Source: Imbricaverruca yamaguchii (lineage: Eukaryota > Arthropoda > Thecostraca > Neoverrucidae). From it: a stretch of DNA of 64,000 bases. The stretch spans positions 1,827,001 through 1,891,000 of the forward strand of contig JAOTOL010001638.1 of assembly GCA_034440575.1 (NCBI GenBank), in the 5' to 3' direction. Of this stretch, positions 1-12,034 are shown in pieces. The notes below the pieces were generated by a model. It had not been told where the DNA came from. It did no database searches and saw nothing but the letters and a program-made list of their open reading frames with translations. The translations under genes were made by a program, and so were the position numbers. Position 1 is the first letter of the stretch; every line of letters begins with the position of its first letter.

Positions 1-2850
1 TCGGGTCATTGTCGGCCGACAGTGGTCCGACAGTGGTCTGACAGTGGTCTGACAGTGGTCTGACAGTGGGCAGTGGTCCGACAGCGGACTGACAGTGGGC
101 TGACAGTGGGCTGACAGTGGTCTGACAGTGGGCAGTGGTCCGACAGCGGACTGAGAGTGGTCTGACAGTGGGCTGACAGTGGTCTGACAGTGGGCAGTGG
201 CCCGACAGCGGACTGACAGTGGCCTGGCAGTGGGCTGACAGTGGTCTGACAGTGGGCAGTGGTCCGACGGCGGACTGACAGTGGTCTGACAGTGGGCTGA
301 GAGTGGTCTGACAGTGGGCAGTGGTCCGACAGCGGACTGACAGTGGGCTGACAGTGGGCTGACAGTGGTCTGACAGTGGGCAGTGGTCCGACGGCGGACT
401 GACAGTGGTCTGACAGTGGGCTGACAGTGGTCTGACAGTGGGCAGTGGTCCGACAGCGGACTGACAGTGGGCTGACAGTGGGCTGACAGTGGTCTGACAG
501 TGGGCAGTGGTCCGACAGCGGACTGACAGTGGCCTGGCAGTGGGCTGACAGTGGTCTGACAGTGGGCAGTGGTCCGACGGCGGACTGACAGTGGTCTGAC
601 AGTGGGCTGAGAGTGGTCTGACAGTGGGCAGTGGTCCGACAGCGGACTGACAGTGGGCTGACAGTGGTCTGACAGTGGTCTGACAGTGGGCAGTGGTCCG
701 ACAGCGGACTGACAGTGGCCTGGCAGTGGGCTGACAGTGGTCTGACAGTGGGCAGTGGTCCGACAGCGGACTGACAGTGGTCTGACAGTGGGCTGAGAGT
801 GGTCTGACAGTGGGCAGTGGTCCGACAGCGGACTGACAGTGGGCTGACAGTGGTCTGACAGTGGTCTGACAGTGGGCAGTGGTCCGACAGCGGACTGACA
901 GTGGCCTGGCAGTGGGCTGACAGTGGTCTGACAGTGGGCAGTGGTCCGACAGCGGACTGACAGTGGCCTGACAGTGGGCTGACAGTGGTCTGACAGTGGC
1001 AGTGGTCCGACAGCGGACTGACAGTGGGCTGACAGTGGGCTGACAGTGGGCTGACAGTGGGCTGACAGTGGTCTGACAGTGGGCAGTGGTCCGACAGCGG
1101 ACTGACAGTGGGCTGACAGTGGTCTGACAGTGGGCAGTGGTCCGACAGCGGACTGACAGTGGTCTGACAGTGGGCTGACAGTGGTCTGACAGTGGGCAGT
1201 GGTCCGACAGCGGACTGACAGTGGCCTGGCAGTGGGCTGACAGTGGTCTGACAGTGGGCAGTGGTCCGACGGCGGACTGACAGTGGTCTGACAGTGGGCT
1301 GAGAGTGGTCTGACAGTGGGCAGTGGTCCGACAGCGGACTGACAGTGGGCTGACAGTGGGCTGACAGTGGTCTGACAGTGGTCTGACAGTGGGCAGTGGT
1401 CCGACAGCGGACTGACAGTGGCCTGGCAGTGGGCTGACAGTGGTCTGACAGTGGGCAGTGGTCCGACGGTGGACTGACAGTGGTCTGACAGTGGGCTGAG
1501 AGTGGTCTGACAGTGGGCAGTGGTCCGACAGCGGACTGACAGTAGGCTGACAGTGGTCTGACAGTGGGCTGACAGTGGTCTGACAGTGGGCAGTGGTCCG
1601 ACAGCGGACTGACAGTGGCCTGGCAGTGGGCTGACAGTGGTCTGACAGTGGGCAGTGGTCCGACGGCGGACTGACAGTGGTCTGACAGTGGGCTGAGAGT
1701 GGTCTGACAGTGGGCAGTGGTCCGACAGCGGACTGACAGTGGGCTGACAGTGGTCTGACAGTGGTCTGACAGTGGGCAGTGGTCCGACAGCGGACTGACA
1801 GTGGCCTGGCAGTGGGCTGACAGTGGTCTGACAGTGGGCAGTGGTCCGACGGCGGACTGACAGTGGTCTGACAGTGGGCTGAGAGTGGTCTGACAGTGGG
1901 CAGTGGTCCGACAGCGGACTGACAGTAGGCTGACAGTGGTCTGACAGTGGTCTGACAGTGGGCAGTGGTCCGACAGCGGACTGACAGTGGCCTGGAGTGG
2001 CTGACAGTGGTCTGACAGTGGCAGTGGTCCGACAGCGGACTGACAGTGGTCTGACAGTGGGCAGTGGTCCGACAGCGGACTGACAGTGGCCTGGCAGTGG
2101 GCTGACAGTGGTCTGACAGTGGCAGTGGTCCGACAGCGGACTGACAGTGGGCTGACAGTGGGCTGACAGTGGGCTGACAGTGGGCTGACAGTGGTCTGAC
2201 AGTGGGCAGTGGTCCGACAGCGGACTGACAGTGGGCTGACAGTGGTCTGACAGTGGGCAGTGGTCCGACAGCGGACTGACAGTGGTCTGACAGTGGGCTG
2301 ACAGTGGTCTGACAGTGGGCAGTGGTCCGACAGCGGACTGACAGTGGCCTGGCAGTGGGCTGACAGTGGTCTGACAGTGGGCAGTGGTCCGACGGCGGAC
2401 TGACAGTGGTCTGACAGTGGGCTGAGAGTGGTCTGACAGTGGGCAGTGGTCAGACAGCGGACTGACAGTGGGCTGACAGTGGTCTGACAGTGGTCTGACA
2501 GTGGGCAGTGGTCCGACAGCGGACTGACAGTGGCCTGGCAGTGGGCTGACAGTGGTCTGACAGTGGCAGTGGTCCGACAGCGGACTGACAGTGGTCTGAC
2601 AGTGGGCAGTGGTCCGACAGCGGACTGACAGTGGCCTGGCAGTGGGCTGACAGTGGTCTGACAGTGGCAGTGGTCCGACAGCGGACTGACAGTGGGCTGA
2701 CAGTGGGCTGACAGTGGGCTGACAGTGGGCTGACAGTGGTCTGACAGTGGGCAGTGGTCCGACAGCGGACTGACAGTGGTCTGACAGTGGGCAGTGGTCC
2801 GACAGAGGACTGACAGTGGCCTGGCAGTGGGCTGACAGTGGTCTGACAGT
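1..2850. repeat. 2.85 kb higher-order minisatellite
   Basis: The basic unit is about 12 bp (variants of gtctgacagtgg and gctgacagtggg). Units are grouped into a second level of about 62 bp, marked by the recurring gggcagtggtccgac near 67, 129, 253, 315, 377 and so on. A third level is visible: a block with four consecutive gctgacagtggg units recurs near 1,020, 2,140 and 2,690. The array runs off the left edge, so its full size is unknown. It ends 15 bp before a splice-acceptor-like sequence on the plus strand (acceptor AG at 2864-2865). The unit resembles intron 3' ends, with CTGAC like a branch point and ACAG like an acceptor. Confidence 0.97.
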
Positions 2851-2865
2851 GTTCCTACCTCACAG

Positions 2866-3012
2866 ATCCTCTACAGTGCGGCCGACAGACGACTGGTAGT
2901 TGCCGACTCTGCTGCCACCCAGCGGCAGAAATACGAACGTGCCGCCTGTGCCCGTCCTGCCTCATTGAGGCCCTCCTCCGGCCAGCATCATATCAGTAGG
3001 CATGCTGACTGA
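2866..3012 (+). CDS. possible terminal exon of an unidentified plus-strand gene
   Basis: A pyrimidine-containing tract and acceptor (ttcctacctcacag) end at 2865. The frame starting at 2866 is open for 48 codons to a TGA at 3010-3012. It begins ILYSAADRRLVVADSAATQR and continues with charged residues, which reads like protein and unlike the repeat next to it. I do not recognise the family. The competing frame, shifted by two bases, is Cys-rich (CRLCPSC) and ends at a stop 20 codons or so earlier than expected for a domain, so I prefer the first. The upstream exons would lie left of the window, beyond the minisatellite, which would then be intronic. No poly(A) signal is obvious just downstream. 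Confidence 0.4.
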   Translation: MLYSAADRRLVVADSAATQRQKYERAACARPASLRPSSGQHHISRHAD

Positions 3013-3892
3013 TGGTGATTTCTCCCTCAAGATCGGGGACGTGATGACTTGGGGAGCATGGATCAGGCATGCCAGAGATCAGGACATTGTGGGTCAGGCA
3101 TCATGGGTCAGTGGGATGCGTACTTATGTGGCCGATTCGCAATTACAAGGATTTGTACAACCCTTGGTGCCTACGTGATGCCTATTTATCTTCAGAATCA
3201 GAATATGTAGTCCGATTGATCGTTTTAGGGCATTCACCTTGGCAAATCAACATCTGTGATTTTGACATTGCCGCCTCTTTTCCTTACCTCATGATTTATT
3301 CAAAATGCATACATTTTCTACATAGGTCCAAAACGGCCCAGCTGACTGACAAGAATTCTTGCATATCCTATCGAGACACCGTATACATGTTGGGCCGAAT
3401 TGTCAGGCAAGAGTCTTATGACATCACGCAAGTCGGTATCCTTGTAGCCGATGGTACTAAATGACCACTAGCTCAGTGATGTAACGTTAGTCCATTTTCG
3501 GTTTTGGCCAATTATCGATGTGCTCTACAAGAAACTAAGGTTAATATTAAGGAAATGGCCACATAGCGTGACATTCCCTAAATTCCTTCAAGGTGACATG
3601 AGATAATGTTTGACTCAAATGCACGTGAAAGCAGTCGTTTTTACTTGTTTTCATAAAAAAATCATGTGTTGAAACCATTTAGTAATTATGGAAGTATATA
3701 GTCCCCAAAGAGACCAGTAGCAGTCAGGCAGGTCCCTCTTTAGGTGGTTTTCCAGCGGCTTTCTGCTCCAAGGTCATGTGGGCTCAGAAACAGGAGAAAG
3801 CTCGTAGACGTGACAAAATAGTCGGTTTTACAGCGGAAATTTGTTCCCAGATCACGTGGTCTGAAGAACAAGATAGAGGGAGAAGACCCGGC
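3013..3892. other. no gene seen
   Basis: AT-rich unique-looking sequence. The open frame at 3069-3464 (plus, 131 codons) has no recognisable domain and no flanking splice sites that I trust, so it is not called as a gene. Confidence 0.6.
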
Positions 3893-5010
3893 ATAATGAT
3901 CTGTGTAAATTAAAAGCGACCACAGAATCGAATTCTCACAACAGTTTTAAGAGCAAAATTCGTTTGAATATTGACGCTGCGGAATATAAGTAGAATTAAA
4001 TTTACGAACCTCAGCAAATTGTAATATGCTTTCTGATTTACGTGGAGACTGCACACAGCTCTAAAGAATGTTGGTTGGTTATTGGTTTTGCGACACATCG
4101 ACCGTTGAGTCATGTGGCGTCGCCAATCTCTTACGACGATTGGTCGCGGGCGAAGAGTAGCGACAGGCGAGACTCGAACTCACAACTTTCGATTGTGAGA
4201 CGAGCAACTCACCCCTAGGCTACTCGTCCCCAGCTCTACAGAATGTGGCAGCCAATGAATGACTCCCAGATGACAAATTGGCGCTGTGGTTAAATTAGCG
4301 AATGATGAGGTTATAAGCCAACTTCCTGAGCAATGGTAGAGGAAATGATAGCAAAAGCATACTTAATCGATGTAAACCAAGTTTTCAGTTCCATACCTGA
4401 CACCCCTGACATGCTCACACCGCATAAATAGTAAATATTCACAACACACCCAACGAGTAGGACGTTCGTACACCGACGTTCTTAAAAGTTCTCTGATTAA
4501 TTTTCTTAGTTCATGTCTGGAATGTTTAGCTGAAGCAAGGATTCACTTGGAAGAATTACAATCGACTAGGCGGGAGAGCAAATTACTGCTGTAAAACCGA
4601 CTAATGATCCACATAAATTAGAAGCGATCAATGATTTATAATCCCATGACAGTTTCAATTACGAAACAGTTTTAACTATTGATGCTGCTCAAATAAATAT
4701 AATTAAACTTACGATCATTAGCAAATAACAAAACGCTTATTTGTTTTTCTCCAGACTGCATTCAGCTCTACGGTATCTAGCAGCAGACGTATGACTGCCA
4801 GATGACAAATTGGCGCTAAGGTTAAATTAGCGAAGGCTACGGTAATAAGTCAATTTTCTGAGCAAGAGTAGATCAAATCACAACAAACGTTTTTCAATCG
4901 ATGACAACCAAGTTTATACATCCATACCTGACACTTCCGACATGCTCACATCCCACAAATGAGGAATATTCACGACACAGCTCACGTGTTGGACGCTCGT
5001 GTAAAGACTA
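3893..5010. repeat. tandem duplication of about 0.7 kb, copies diverged
   Basis: Sequence from about 3,893 to 4,487 (minus the SINE at 4071-4231) aligns by eye with about 4,600 to 5,010. Shared landmarks in the same order are tgaca-aattggcgct, ggttaaattagcgaa, catacctgacac, gacatgctcacac and the ggacg-tcgt end. A third, short partial copy is suggested near 5,239 (gcgactagaagggag compared with tcgactaggcgggag near 4,562). Divergence is roughly 20-25 percent by eye, so the duplication is not recent. No coding potential is seen. Confidence 0.8.
4071..4231 (-). mobile_element. tRNA-derived SINE, family 1, with target-site duplication
   Basis: Read on the minus strand, it starts with a tRNA-like head. 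It has an A-box-like tagcctaggggtgag and a B box gttcgagtctc. A central part follows, and the tail ends in the simple repeat ccaataaccaaccaa. The insertion is flanked by near-perfect direct repeats, agctctaaagaatg (4057-4070) and agctctacagaatg (4232-4245). The duplicated segment's other copy near 4,765 lacks the element, which gives an empty-site comparison. A second copy is at 46407-46572. Confidence 0.9.
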
Positions 5011-5389
5011 ATTCGCATATTGTGGTATTGGTTTACAGGATATGAAATGGGGTATTAAAATTATACTAAAGAACCTCCGTCTAATACTGTCTTCTTTCCA
5101 CCATCAAACAATAATTTTTGTCAATGAAAAAGATACAAACCATGATATAGACCAATTCTTCTGAATATCAACGATATGTGCCATAATCTTTAGTGTTTTT
5201 TTTTTAATGTTTCAATTCAAGCAAAAAATGGTTTGGAAGGATCTAAAGCGACTAGAAGGGAGCGCACATTCCCGCTGCAAACCGCCTTTTGTACCGACCT
5301 GTAAGGTCGCCCGTTTACGTAAGATCAGTCCATCTCAAGCTGGTTTTACCGAGGCTTTTTGCTCCCGGCTTCTGGCGGGCCAATTCCGA

Positions 5390-5760
5390 GTTGTGAGGTT
5401 ACCAGTTGAGGTGAGATCATCCTACCTGTGGCGAGCTAATCCCGAGCTGTGAGGTTACCAGTTCAAGTGAGATCAGCCTACCTGTGGCGGGCCGATTCAG
5501 AGTTGTGAGGTTACCAGTTGAAGTGAGATCATCCTACCTGTGGCGGGCTAATCCCGAGCTGTGAGGTTACCAGTTCAAGTGAGATCAGCCTACCTGTGGC
5601 GGGCTAATTCCGAGTTGTGAGGTTACCAGTTGAAGTGAGATCAGCCTACCTGTGGTGGGCTAATTCCGAGCTGTGAGGTTACCAGTTGAAGTGAGATGAG
5701 CCTACCTGTGGCGGGCTAACTCCGAACCGGGAAGTTGCCAGTCGATGTGAGATCAGCCTA
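5390..5760. repeat. 56-bp minisatellite starting at a minus-strand splice donor
   Basis: There are about 6-7 copies of a 56-bp unit containing gatcagcctacctgtggcgg. On the minus strand each copy carries CACAG followed by GTAGGCTGATC, a good 5' splice site. The copy nearest 5,760 directly follows a candidate exon (5762-5857) and supplies its donor. Confidence 0.95.
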
Positions 5761-5761
5761 C

Positions 5762-5857
5762 CTGTGTCGGGCTGATCCCGAGGTCCTGGTTCGACCCCTG
5801 TCGTAGAGTCCGCGGATCGCCTCTCGCATAGACAGCTGACGCGTTCTGCCTTCACCG
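5762..5857 (-). CDS. candidate internal exon, unknown gene
   Basis: On the minus strand, an acceptor (ccctgcctcacacag) precedes 5857 and a donor (cacag|GTAGGC) follows 5762. The frame is open for 31 codons with one base at the start and two at the end. It includes RQLSMREAIRGLYDRGRTRT, which looks coding. The family is not identified. The first ~50 bp unit of the adjacent minisatellite begins with the donor of this exon, a pattern seen at better-supported exons further right. Confidence 0.4.
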
Positions 5858-6113
5858 CTGTGTGAGGCAGGGTCCACATCGGCTTCAAGAAAGCCGGAAT
5901 CGTCATACCGCATAATATCACTACTGTAACACTAGTGGCACGAAAAAAAACTACAACACTGAAACTATTCACCGGGCGCGGCCGGCCGCCACGCCATTCG
6001 CACCACTGACCGTCCAGTGACCAGTGCCCGCCGCGGGCGAAACACGATCCGACCCGTCGGGGTCACAGGCCCGGCTGGCAATAGGGGTCAGCGGACGTCA
6101 GTAGTTTGCTAGT

Positions 6114-6252
6114 TAAGCCGAGCGTCTGGCGTGCCAGAGGTACGAGCATCAATTCACCGCCGTGCCCGCCTCTCCCGCCGGGCAAGAGGAAGGCAACGCC
6201 ATATGGCCTCAGCTGCTGAGTGCGTCGTAAAGCCGCAACCAAGTGGGAGAGT
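6114..6252 (+). mobile_element. tRNA-derived SINE, family 2, decayed copy
   Basis: In plus orientation it runs from a degraded tRNA-like head (agcgtctggcgtgccagagg) to the tail aacgccatatggcctcagct and gcgtcgtaaagccgc. It matches, in reverse orientation, the better-preserved copy at 48811-48939. The B box is decayed and no clear target-site duplication was found. Confidence 0.7.
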
Positions 6253-7860
6253 TGGAGCGGTCACACCTGGAGTTGTTCCTGAGAGTGTCGTACTTTTGGA
6301 GATCGGACCAGGCAATCACTCAAGATGATTGACGACAGCAAGCGGACTTTACCCCGTTTGAAGGAAGCTACCTGAAGAAAATAAATGACAGAATTGAGTC
6401 ATTGCTGGTGTGTACTGTGTGCTGTCCCAACTGGTTCATCAGGAAGCTGAACAGTAGCTTGGTGTGCGGGGGAGCACGAGCGTTGATTTTTCAGCCTTAC
6501 TTGGGGAGGGACACAATACATGAAGTTCAAGGGGGGGGGCAGATGGATTGGAAGGCTACACTCCATATGGTCCCAGTTTAAAAGGTGAAACTATTGGGAC
6601 CACCAACATTGAGAGGCACTTCCCCCCCCCCCCCCACACACCAAAAAAAAACACCCCGGATGCTGAGCATTGCCAGCGAGTATTGGCTGTTGGTGTTACT
6701 CAGGGAACAGGCAAAGGAGGAAATTATCGACTTCTGCCAAAAAAGACCTATATTCATGCTCACGGAGGAGGTCAACCAATGAGCCGAAGTACAAGCACAG
6801 GAGGCCAATCGCAAGATCTCATCACGTTCAGCACGCTTGTGTTTGTTTCATTTCGCTGGCGCTCTACGTTCGGAAACGCTAGCGAGTGCGCGACCCCTCG
6901 TTCCCCCGAAACCATCACCAGACGTAGGCGTGTCATAATTCGCAATGATGCATGTCCATAAACATAACACCACTAGAAAGACGAACGAAGATTGCCGAAA
7001 CATATGTCCAGAAACGCAACGTCTGACCCTTTCGGGGGAAACGGTCAGACGTTGTTTCTGGGTTCTGTTCATTAAGTGACATGCTCCAACAATGTTTACA
7101 ATGCAACAAGTATTAGCGGACTGCGTCCGTGCCTTCTCACACTCGCCGGGTCTGCAGCCGGAGTAATCACATCCGTCGTGATGCCCGAAGGGGCGTGATC
7201 TCCGAAGGTGTGATAATTACGGCGGGGTGCGTCCCATCGACAATGACGTGATCTGGATAGTGATCTCATCGCCAGATATACGGCCGCAGTCGGCGACGGA
7301 GGCCGAGCTCGTGCAAACCGGCGAACTCGCGTGCAATCGCTAATCAAGGGCCGGGTAAACTATAGTTATCTATCGCGAGCGAGGTGCAGGCCACCGGCAA
7401 TGGCGTCCGTTAACCAACTGAGCACGTTGGTGGGGTCAGGTGCGGAGATGACGTGTGGTGCCGCAGCCGGTGGTACCGCCTGATGACCGTCGGCTGAGAT
7501 ACATCTCACGTGCATGCATGGCCTGCCGAATTGGCAGTCCACAGCGCTGCCGGGCGCAGGAGCCACGGTACAATTCAGATGGTCGTTGATCAACTGGTTA
7601 ATCTGTAAAGCCACCAGCTGGTACGACAGCTATAGAAACCTTGTCTCATTCTGTCTTGGGCTCGAGAACAACAGGCATGCAAGAAGTCGCCACCTCACCG
7701 TCACGAGCCTGTGATAGGATAAGAGTAAGAAAATAGGTCAGAATGTAAAACGCTAGGCGTCATTGAACGAACTCAGTTCCACTTGTATCTCACGACACTT
7801 TTACCACGTTACCAGATCGGTAGTCGCTGGTTTTGCGCATTGTACATCCCGCAGTAAATA
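6253..7860. other. no gene seen; GC-variable non-coding stretch with homopolymers
   Basis: Contains a G run near 6,531, a C run near 6,622 and several overlapping open frames on both strands that cancel each other as evidence. A hairpin at 7008-7062 is listed separately. Confidence 0.5.
7008..7062. repeat. near-perfect inverted repeat (hairpin)
   Basis: The left arm 7008-7028 (containing caacgtctgacc) pairs with the right arm 7043-7062 (containing ggtcagacgttg). A 2-base bulge interrupts the pairing and the loop has 14 bases. No oligo-T run or coding frame is nearby. It could be the core of a small foldback element or a transcribed stem-loop. Confidence 0.85.
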
Positions 7861-8152
7861 ATCGCCACCTTTGTCACAGCGCCGTACAGATCGCCACCAC
7901 TATCACAGCGCAATACAAATCGTCACCTTTGTCACAGCGCCGTACAGATCGCCACCACTATCACAGCGCAATACAAATCGCCACCTTTGTCACAGCGCCG
8001 TATAGATCGCCACCACTATCACAGCGCAATACAAATGGCCACCTTTGTCACAGCGCCATATAGATCGCCACCACCTGTCACAGCGCCGTACAGATCGCCA
8101 CCTCTGTCACAGCGCCGTACAGATCACCACCTCTGTCACAGCGCAGTGCAGA
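7860..8152. repeat. 28/56-bp minisatellite
   Basis: About ten copies of tcgccacctttgtcacagcg, alternating with caccactatcacagcgcaat, give a 28-bp unit in a 56-bp alternation. Each copy carries an acceptor-like pyrimidine tract plus cacag on the plus strand. No exon is evident at either edge. Confidence 0.93.
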
Positions 8153-11100
8153 CCGTCCATTAGGGTTGGAGGAGCTGGTCGGTCGCTGATGTGATGCGTG
8201 TCATCGGCGTTCTCTGCTCGTGACGTCCGGACAGGATGGCGATACAGGTATGGAGGTAGGGGGCGGGAGGGGGGGGACCGTGTCAGTTGATGATTGATAC
8301 AATTTTGCTGAAGCTTGAAAATATATTAACACTTTGGAAGGGTAGCAAAGAGATAGCCATACACCTAAGCCATGTCCGAATCTTCTAGTAGCATTCCTGA
8401 TTAATATTTTTTTCGTCACATCCACTGGGCTTTTTACAATAGGAAAACATTGCGCAGCTATCAGTTCATAACATTGCCCAGGTATAGGGGTTGAGACTAA
8501 TGATGGAGTAAGCTGATGTAAGCTGAATAAAATGTTATCTATATGATTCATTAGCCTACGCCATACGAAAGATCAATATTTAACGGTTACAATAATAATG
8601 CTGGTTTCAGTCCGAGCTGACCATAGCTCATGGTTTGTGGCATTTATGGAAGGCGCAAACGTTCATTCCGTAGGTGCACCTTTTCGTTCGTTCCCCTTTT
8701 CGTCTAGTGAAAAATTTCCATAAAAATGTTAATACAATCATATTACAACAGTATTAGCATTCACATGAATGCAACTAGGAAATTAGGTGGGTATTTTAAG
8801 TAATTAGCAGCCCACACAACGTTGACACCGGCTGATTATGCTAAAAGTGGCACATAAAAAGTTAGCATGTGAGAATTAAATTATTTATCATGGACGAGGC
8901 ACAGATGTTGAAGCTTTACTTACGCTACAAAAATGTGCAACAGCGATCTTTCTGCAGCTACGCGTCGAAAAGACTTGGGTTTGGTTTTGTCGTGATAAAG
9001 GGTGTCAGTAGCAATATGCGTAGTAGCCATGGCAACCGGCTTCATACTTTTGGAGTAAACGTTTCATCAACCAAACCGTGTATCAGCTAGGCTCGGTCTC
9101 CCCTACTCTTTAGAGGTGTATGACGACTTCTTGCTCCTCCGCAGAACCTCTTATCACAAAGCGCATCAGACAGCGAACATTATACTTATGCCAATTTTTA
9201 TAGATCGTCTATCCTCCCCCATTGGAATAGCCATGATTACGACCGTGAATGACCACACAGGTGATCACGCGAGATATGACGTGATGTGCAGTGGCCACGT
9301 GAGAAAGAGCGGTAGGTTGCAACATGCCATTGCTTAGCACGTGAACTGGGTGGGAATTCCTAACTCAGCAATATATTCCCTATCAAGTCGCATCTCGTTA
9401 CCTTGCATCCAAGTTCTCATTATTTTTTATAAATGCGCCATTTTCCCTCCATGAAGGTGACCCTTCTCACACATTTTCCAGCCCGTGATGTTTTACTAAA
9501 TAATGTCGTTGGTTGTAGAATGCGTGAACAGGCATGATGCTACACTTTAGCTTCGTCATTTAATTAAAAAAAAGCAAATTGCCCTCGCACCATTGCCCCG
9601 AGAAAAGATGATCTGATTTACATACATATTCACGAGTAAGTCCCCTCTGTGACCACATGCCAAATTTGTGATCATGTAATCGACTATGTATAGAAGCATA
9701 GGGGACTCGGAGACGGGTTCACTGCAAACGTGCAGAAGTGTGCAGAAGTGCAGATGGGCTCGACGTGTCAGAGTGAAACTGCCCTGGGAGATTCAGCGAG
9801 AGACGCAGAGTGTAATGGATCAAATTCGGAGTGCGGCGTCTCAGACGTTTTGGCCGTCAGCAGAGTGCTGTGGTTCCCCACGTTCTGACTCGTGTCGTTC
9901 AGCCCACGGGATCGGTCGCTGTGTGGAATCGCAATCCTTCCCGCGGCTGAAGACTCCGGCCGTCTGTGAGGGTAAAGGTGCCTGGTGCGCCCTGGCGGAC
10001 GGGTGTTCGCCACACACGCCTCTCGCTACCACTCCGCCGTGCCAGTGTGGACGGTGCCAATGGACCGAAAACACAACACAATGGACGCATCGATTATCAC
10101 CACTTCTTCGGTAATTCATTCAGTTTGTTTCAATTTTGTTCAGCCCCCAAGTATCGAATATGCGTATCATTACGTCATCGATTTTTATACACTCATTTGT
10201 GCCACAAGCCTTCGACATCCAGTTCGCATGACGTTCGACTTCAGTGCATCCATTGTTAGGTCTTCTATTGCACGAAGCTACTGACGTTCAGCAATCAGCT
10301 GGAACAAGACGATGAGACTGGTCATAGAGGGGCATATACGAAAAGTTGGTAACTTCAAGAAACTTCACTTGCGAAGACGGAGGTCAGATGACGTATGAAC
10401 CACTGATGAATAAGTGATCGCAAATACCGAATAATTATACAGAGCATAAAATATTTTGATGACGCATATCTCAGTAGGGAATTCCGAAGGTTTCGGACTA
10501 AATATATTCGCTACGATGTATTCTGCCAATTACATCACAATGTGCTTTGAAGCACCCCATATTGAGACTTGAGTTTCGTATACATATGCCAGGATTCTCA
10601 TCACATCTGGTTGATTTAAGTTGCAAATGTTTTCTCTCGTTGTGGGTGCATAAAATATGTCACTTCAAGGACTGATCGTTCTTCAGTACGAGATGCATCT
10701 TCTCAAATTTTCCCAAGCATGCAATTTTCAGGCTCCATGAGCAACCCCAAAATGGTATTAGATTGCATTCAACATGGTGCCAATCCGTTTCTCTTGAAGC
10801 ATATCACCGAAACATGTTCGAAGACCTATGATTTTTACGTTTTATTTTAACGCTAGGCACCCTGCGTTTCGTTGATCGACACCACATCCCCATAGTTTTG
10901 TCATCGCTCACCTGTGAACTGATAGGCTTGACGAGATTGAAAAACGCATCAAGTAAGTTAAGCGCCTGGCACAGGTCGAGAATCCTGATGTGTATTGGGA
11001 GACACACCCTGTTCAAGTATTGATCACCTGAATCACAATACAAAGGATGCAATCTGCAAACGCTGCGCTAGTCGGCGTGTCACTATTTACTCATTTATCG

Positions 11101-11470
11101 TATGATGATCGACTCCCCTAGGATGGGGATGTCATACAAGATCCTCACCGCGGATCTGCTGTAGCCTCATAGACGGAGGGTCCACTTCTCCCTTCCTCTC
11201 CCTTGAAGGCAAACCAGCAAAACACATTGGGTGCTGGCGTCGAATGCGCAGTTCGTTTGGGTCTGGCCGTTCGGCCTCATAGTGCCGCTACTCTGCCAAC
11301 TCTATTGTGCCAAATCCTACTACCAGTTCCTGGCATGCCCTTCCAGCTAAAGTCTACTGTAAGATCCCCTACTGTGGCATGCTCCCATCTCTTAGCGACT
11401 CGTGACCCGATGTCGTGGTGCGCGCAACGACGGCACAAGTGGATGAGAGGTATCAAGTTACGGTCTTAAT
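8153..11470. other. no gene seen
   Basis: A long stretch without convincing coding sequence. The 142-codon frame at 9686-10114 is overlapped by similar frames on the opposite strand and has no domain I recognise. A GC-rich island at about 9,700-10,080 could be regulatory, but no core promoter motif was identified. Confidence 0.5.
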
Positions 11471-11765
11471 CACACTCCTGACTACTCTGTTGGTCGGCGT
11501 GTGGGGAGATGTCAAGTGGGACATGACTCTGAACATATCCCTGATCACACTGTTGACCAGCGTGTGAGATGTCAAGTGAGACCTGGTTCTGGCCACACAC
11601 CTACCCGCTCTGTTACTCAGTGTGCGAAGATAAGTCGGGTGGGACATGGTCCTGGCCACACCCCTCGCCGCTCTGTTGATCAACGTGTGAGAAGAGGTCA
11701 AGAGAGACCTGGTCCTGACCATACCTCCGGCCGCTCTGCTGGTCGGCGGGTGAGTTATCTTGCCG
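11470..11765. repeat. degenerate ~58-bp tandem repeat, about five copies
   Basis: Recurring landmarks are tctggccacac, ctctgttg, cgtgtgagatgtcaagtg and gggacatg. Units are well diverged. Open frames on both strands result from the repeat. Confidence 0.8.
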
Positions 11766-11841
11766 GCACTCGGCGTTTCATAGAACCCCGAGCATGCACT
11801 CCACCGTTTGCACGTCCTCCATTATATTACTGCAAACGGAG

Positions 11842-12034
11842 GAGATGACTGTCTGACCTCAGGCACCACCAATGACACCCGTTCACTCTCAGTGTCCCCC
11901 TGCAACTCCGCGGTCCGTGCCCTTGTACCGGCGAAGATGACGGTCTGAGGCCTCAGGCACCATAAGTGACGCCTGATCACTGCCAACGTCCCCCTGCAAC
12001 CTTGTCGTCTGTGGCCTTGTACCGGCAAAGACAA
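11842..12034. repeat. ~92-bp direct duplication overlapping a candidate exon end
   Basis: Two copies share gatgac-gtctga, ctcaggcaccac, gtccccctgcaac and ccttgtaccggc. The second copy includes the last ~20 codons of candidate exon 12001-12174 on the minus strand. The donor region of that exon (AAG|GTTGCA) therefore appears twice. Confidence 0.85.

Noticed and set aside
1..2850. CRISPR-like array
   Set aside because: No alternation of conserved repeats with unique spacers; all levels are repeats, and the rest of the window is eukaryotic.
4150..4231. Functional tRNA gene
   Set aside because: A and B boxes are present but the cloverleaf is poor, and the sequence is the head of a SINE with tail and target-site duplication.
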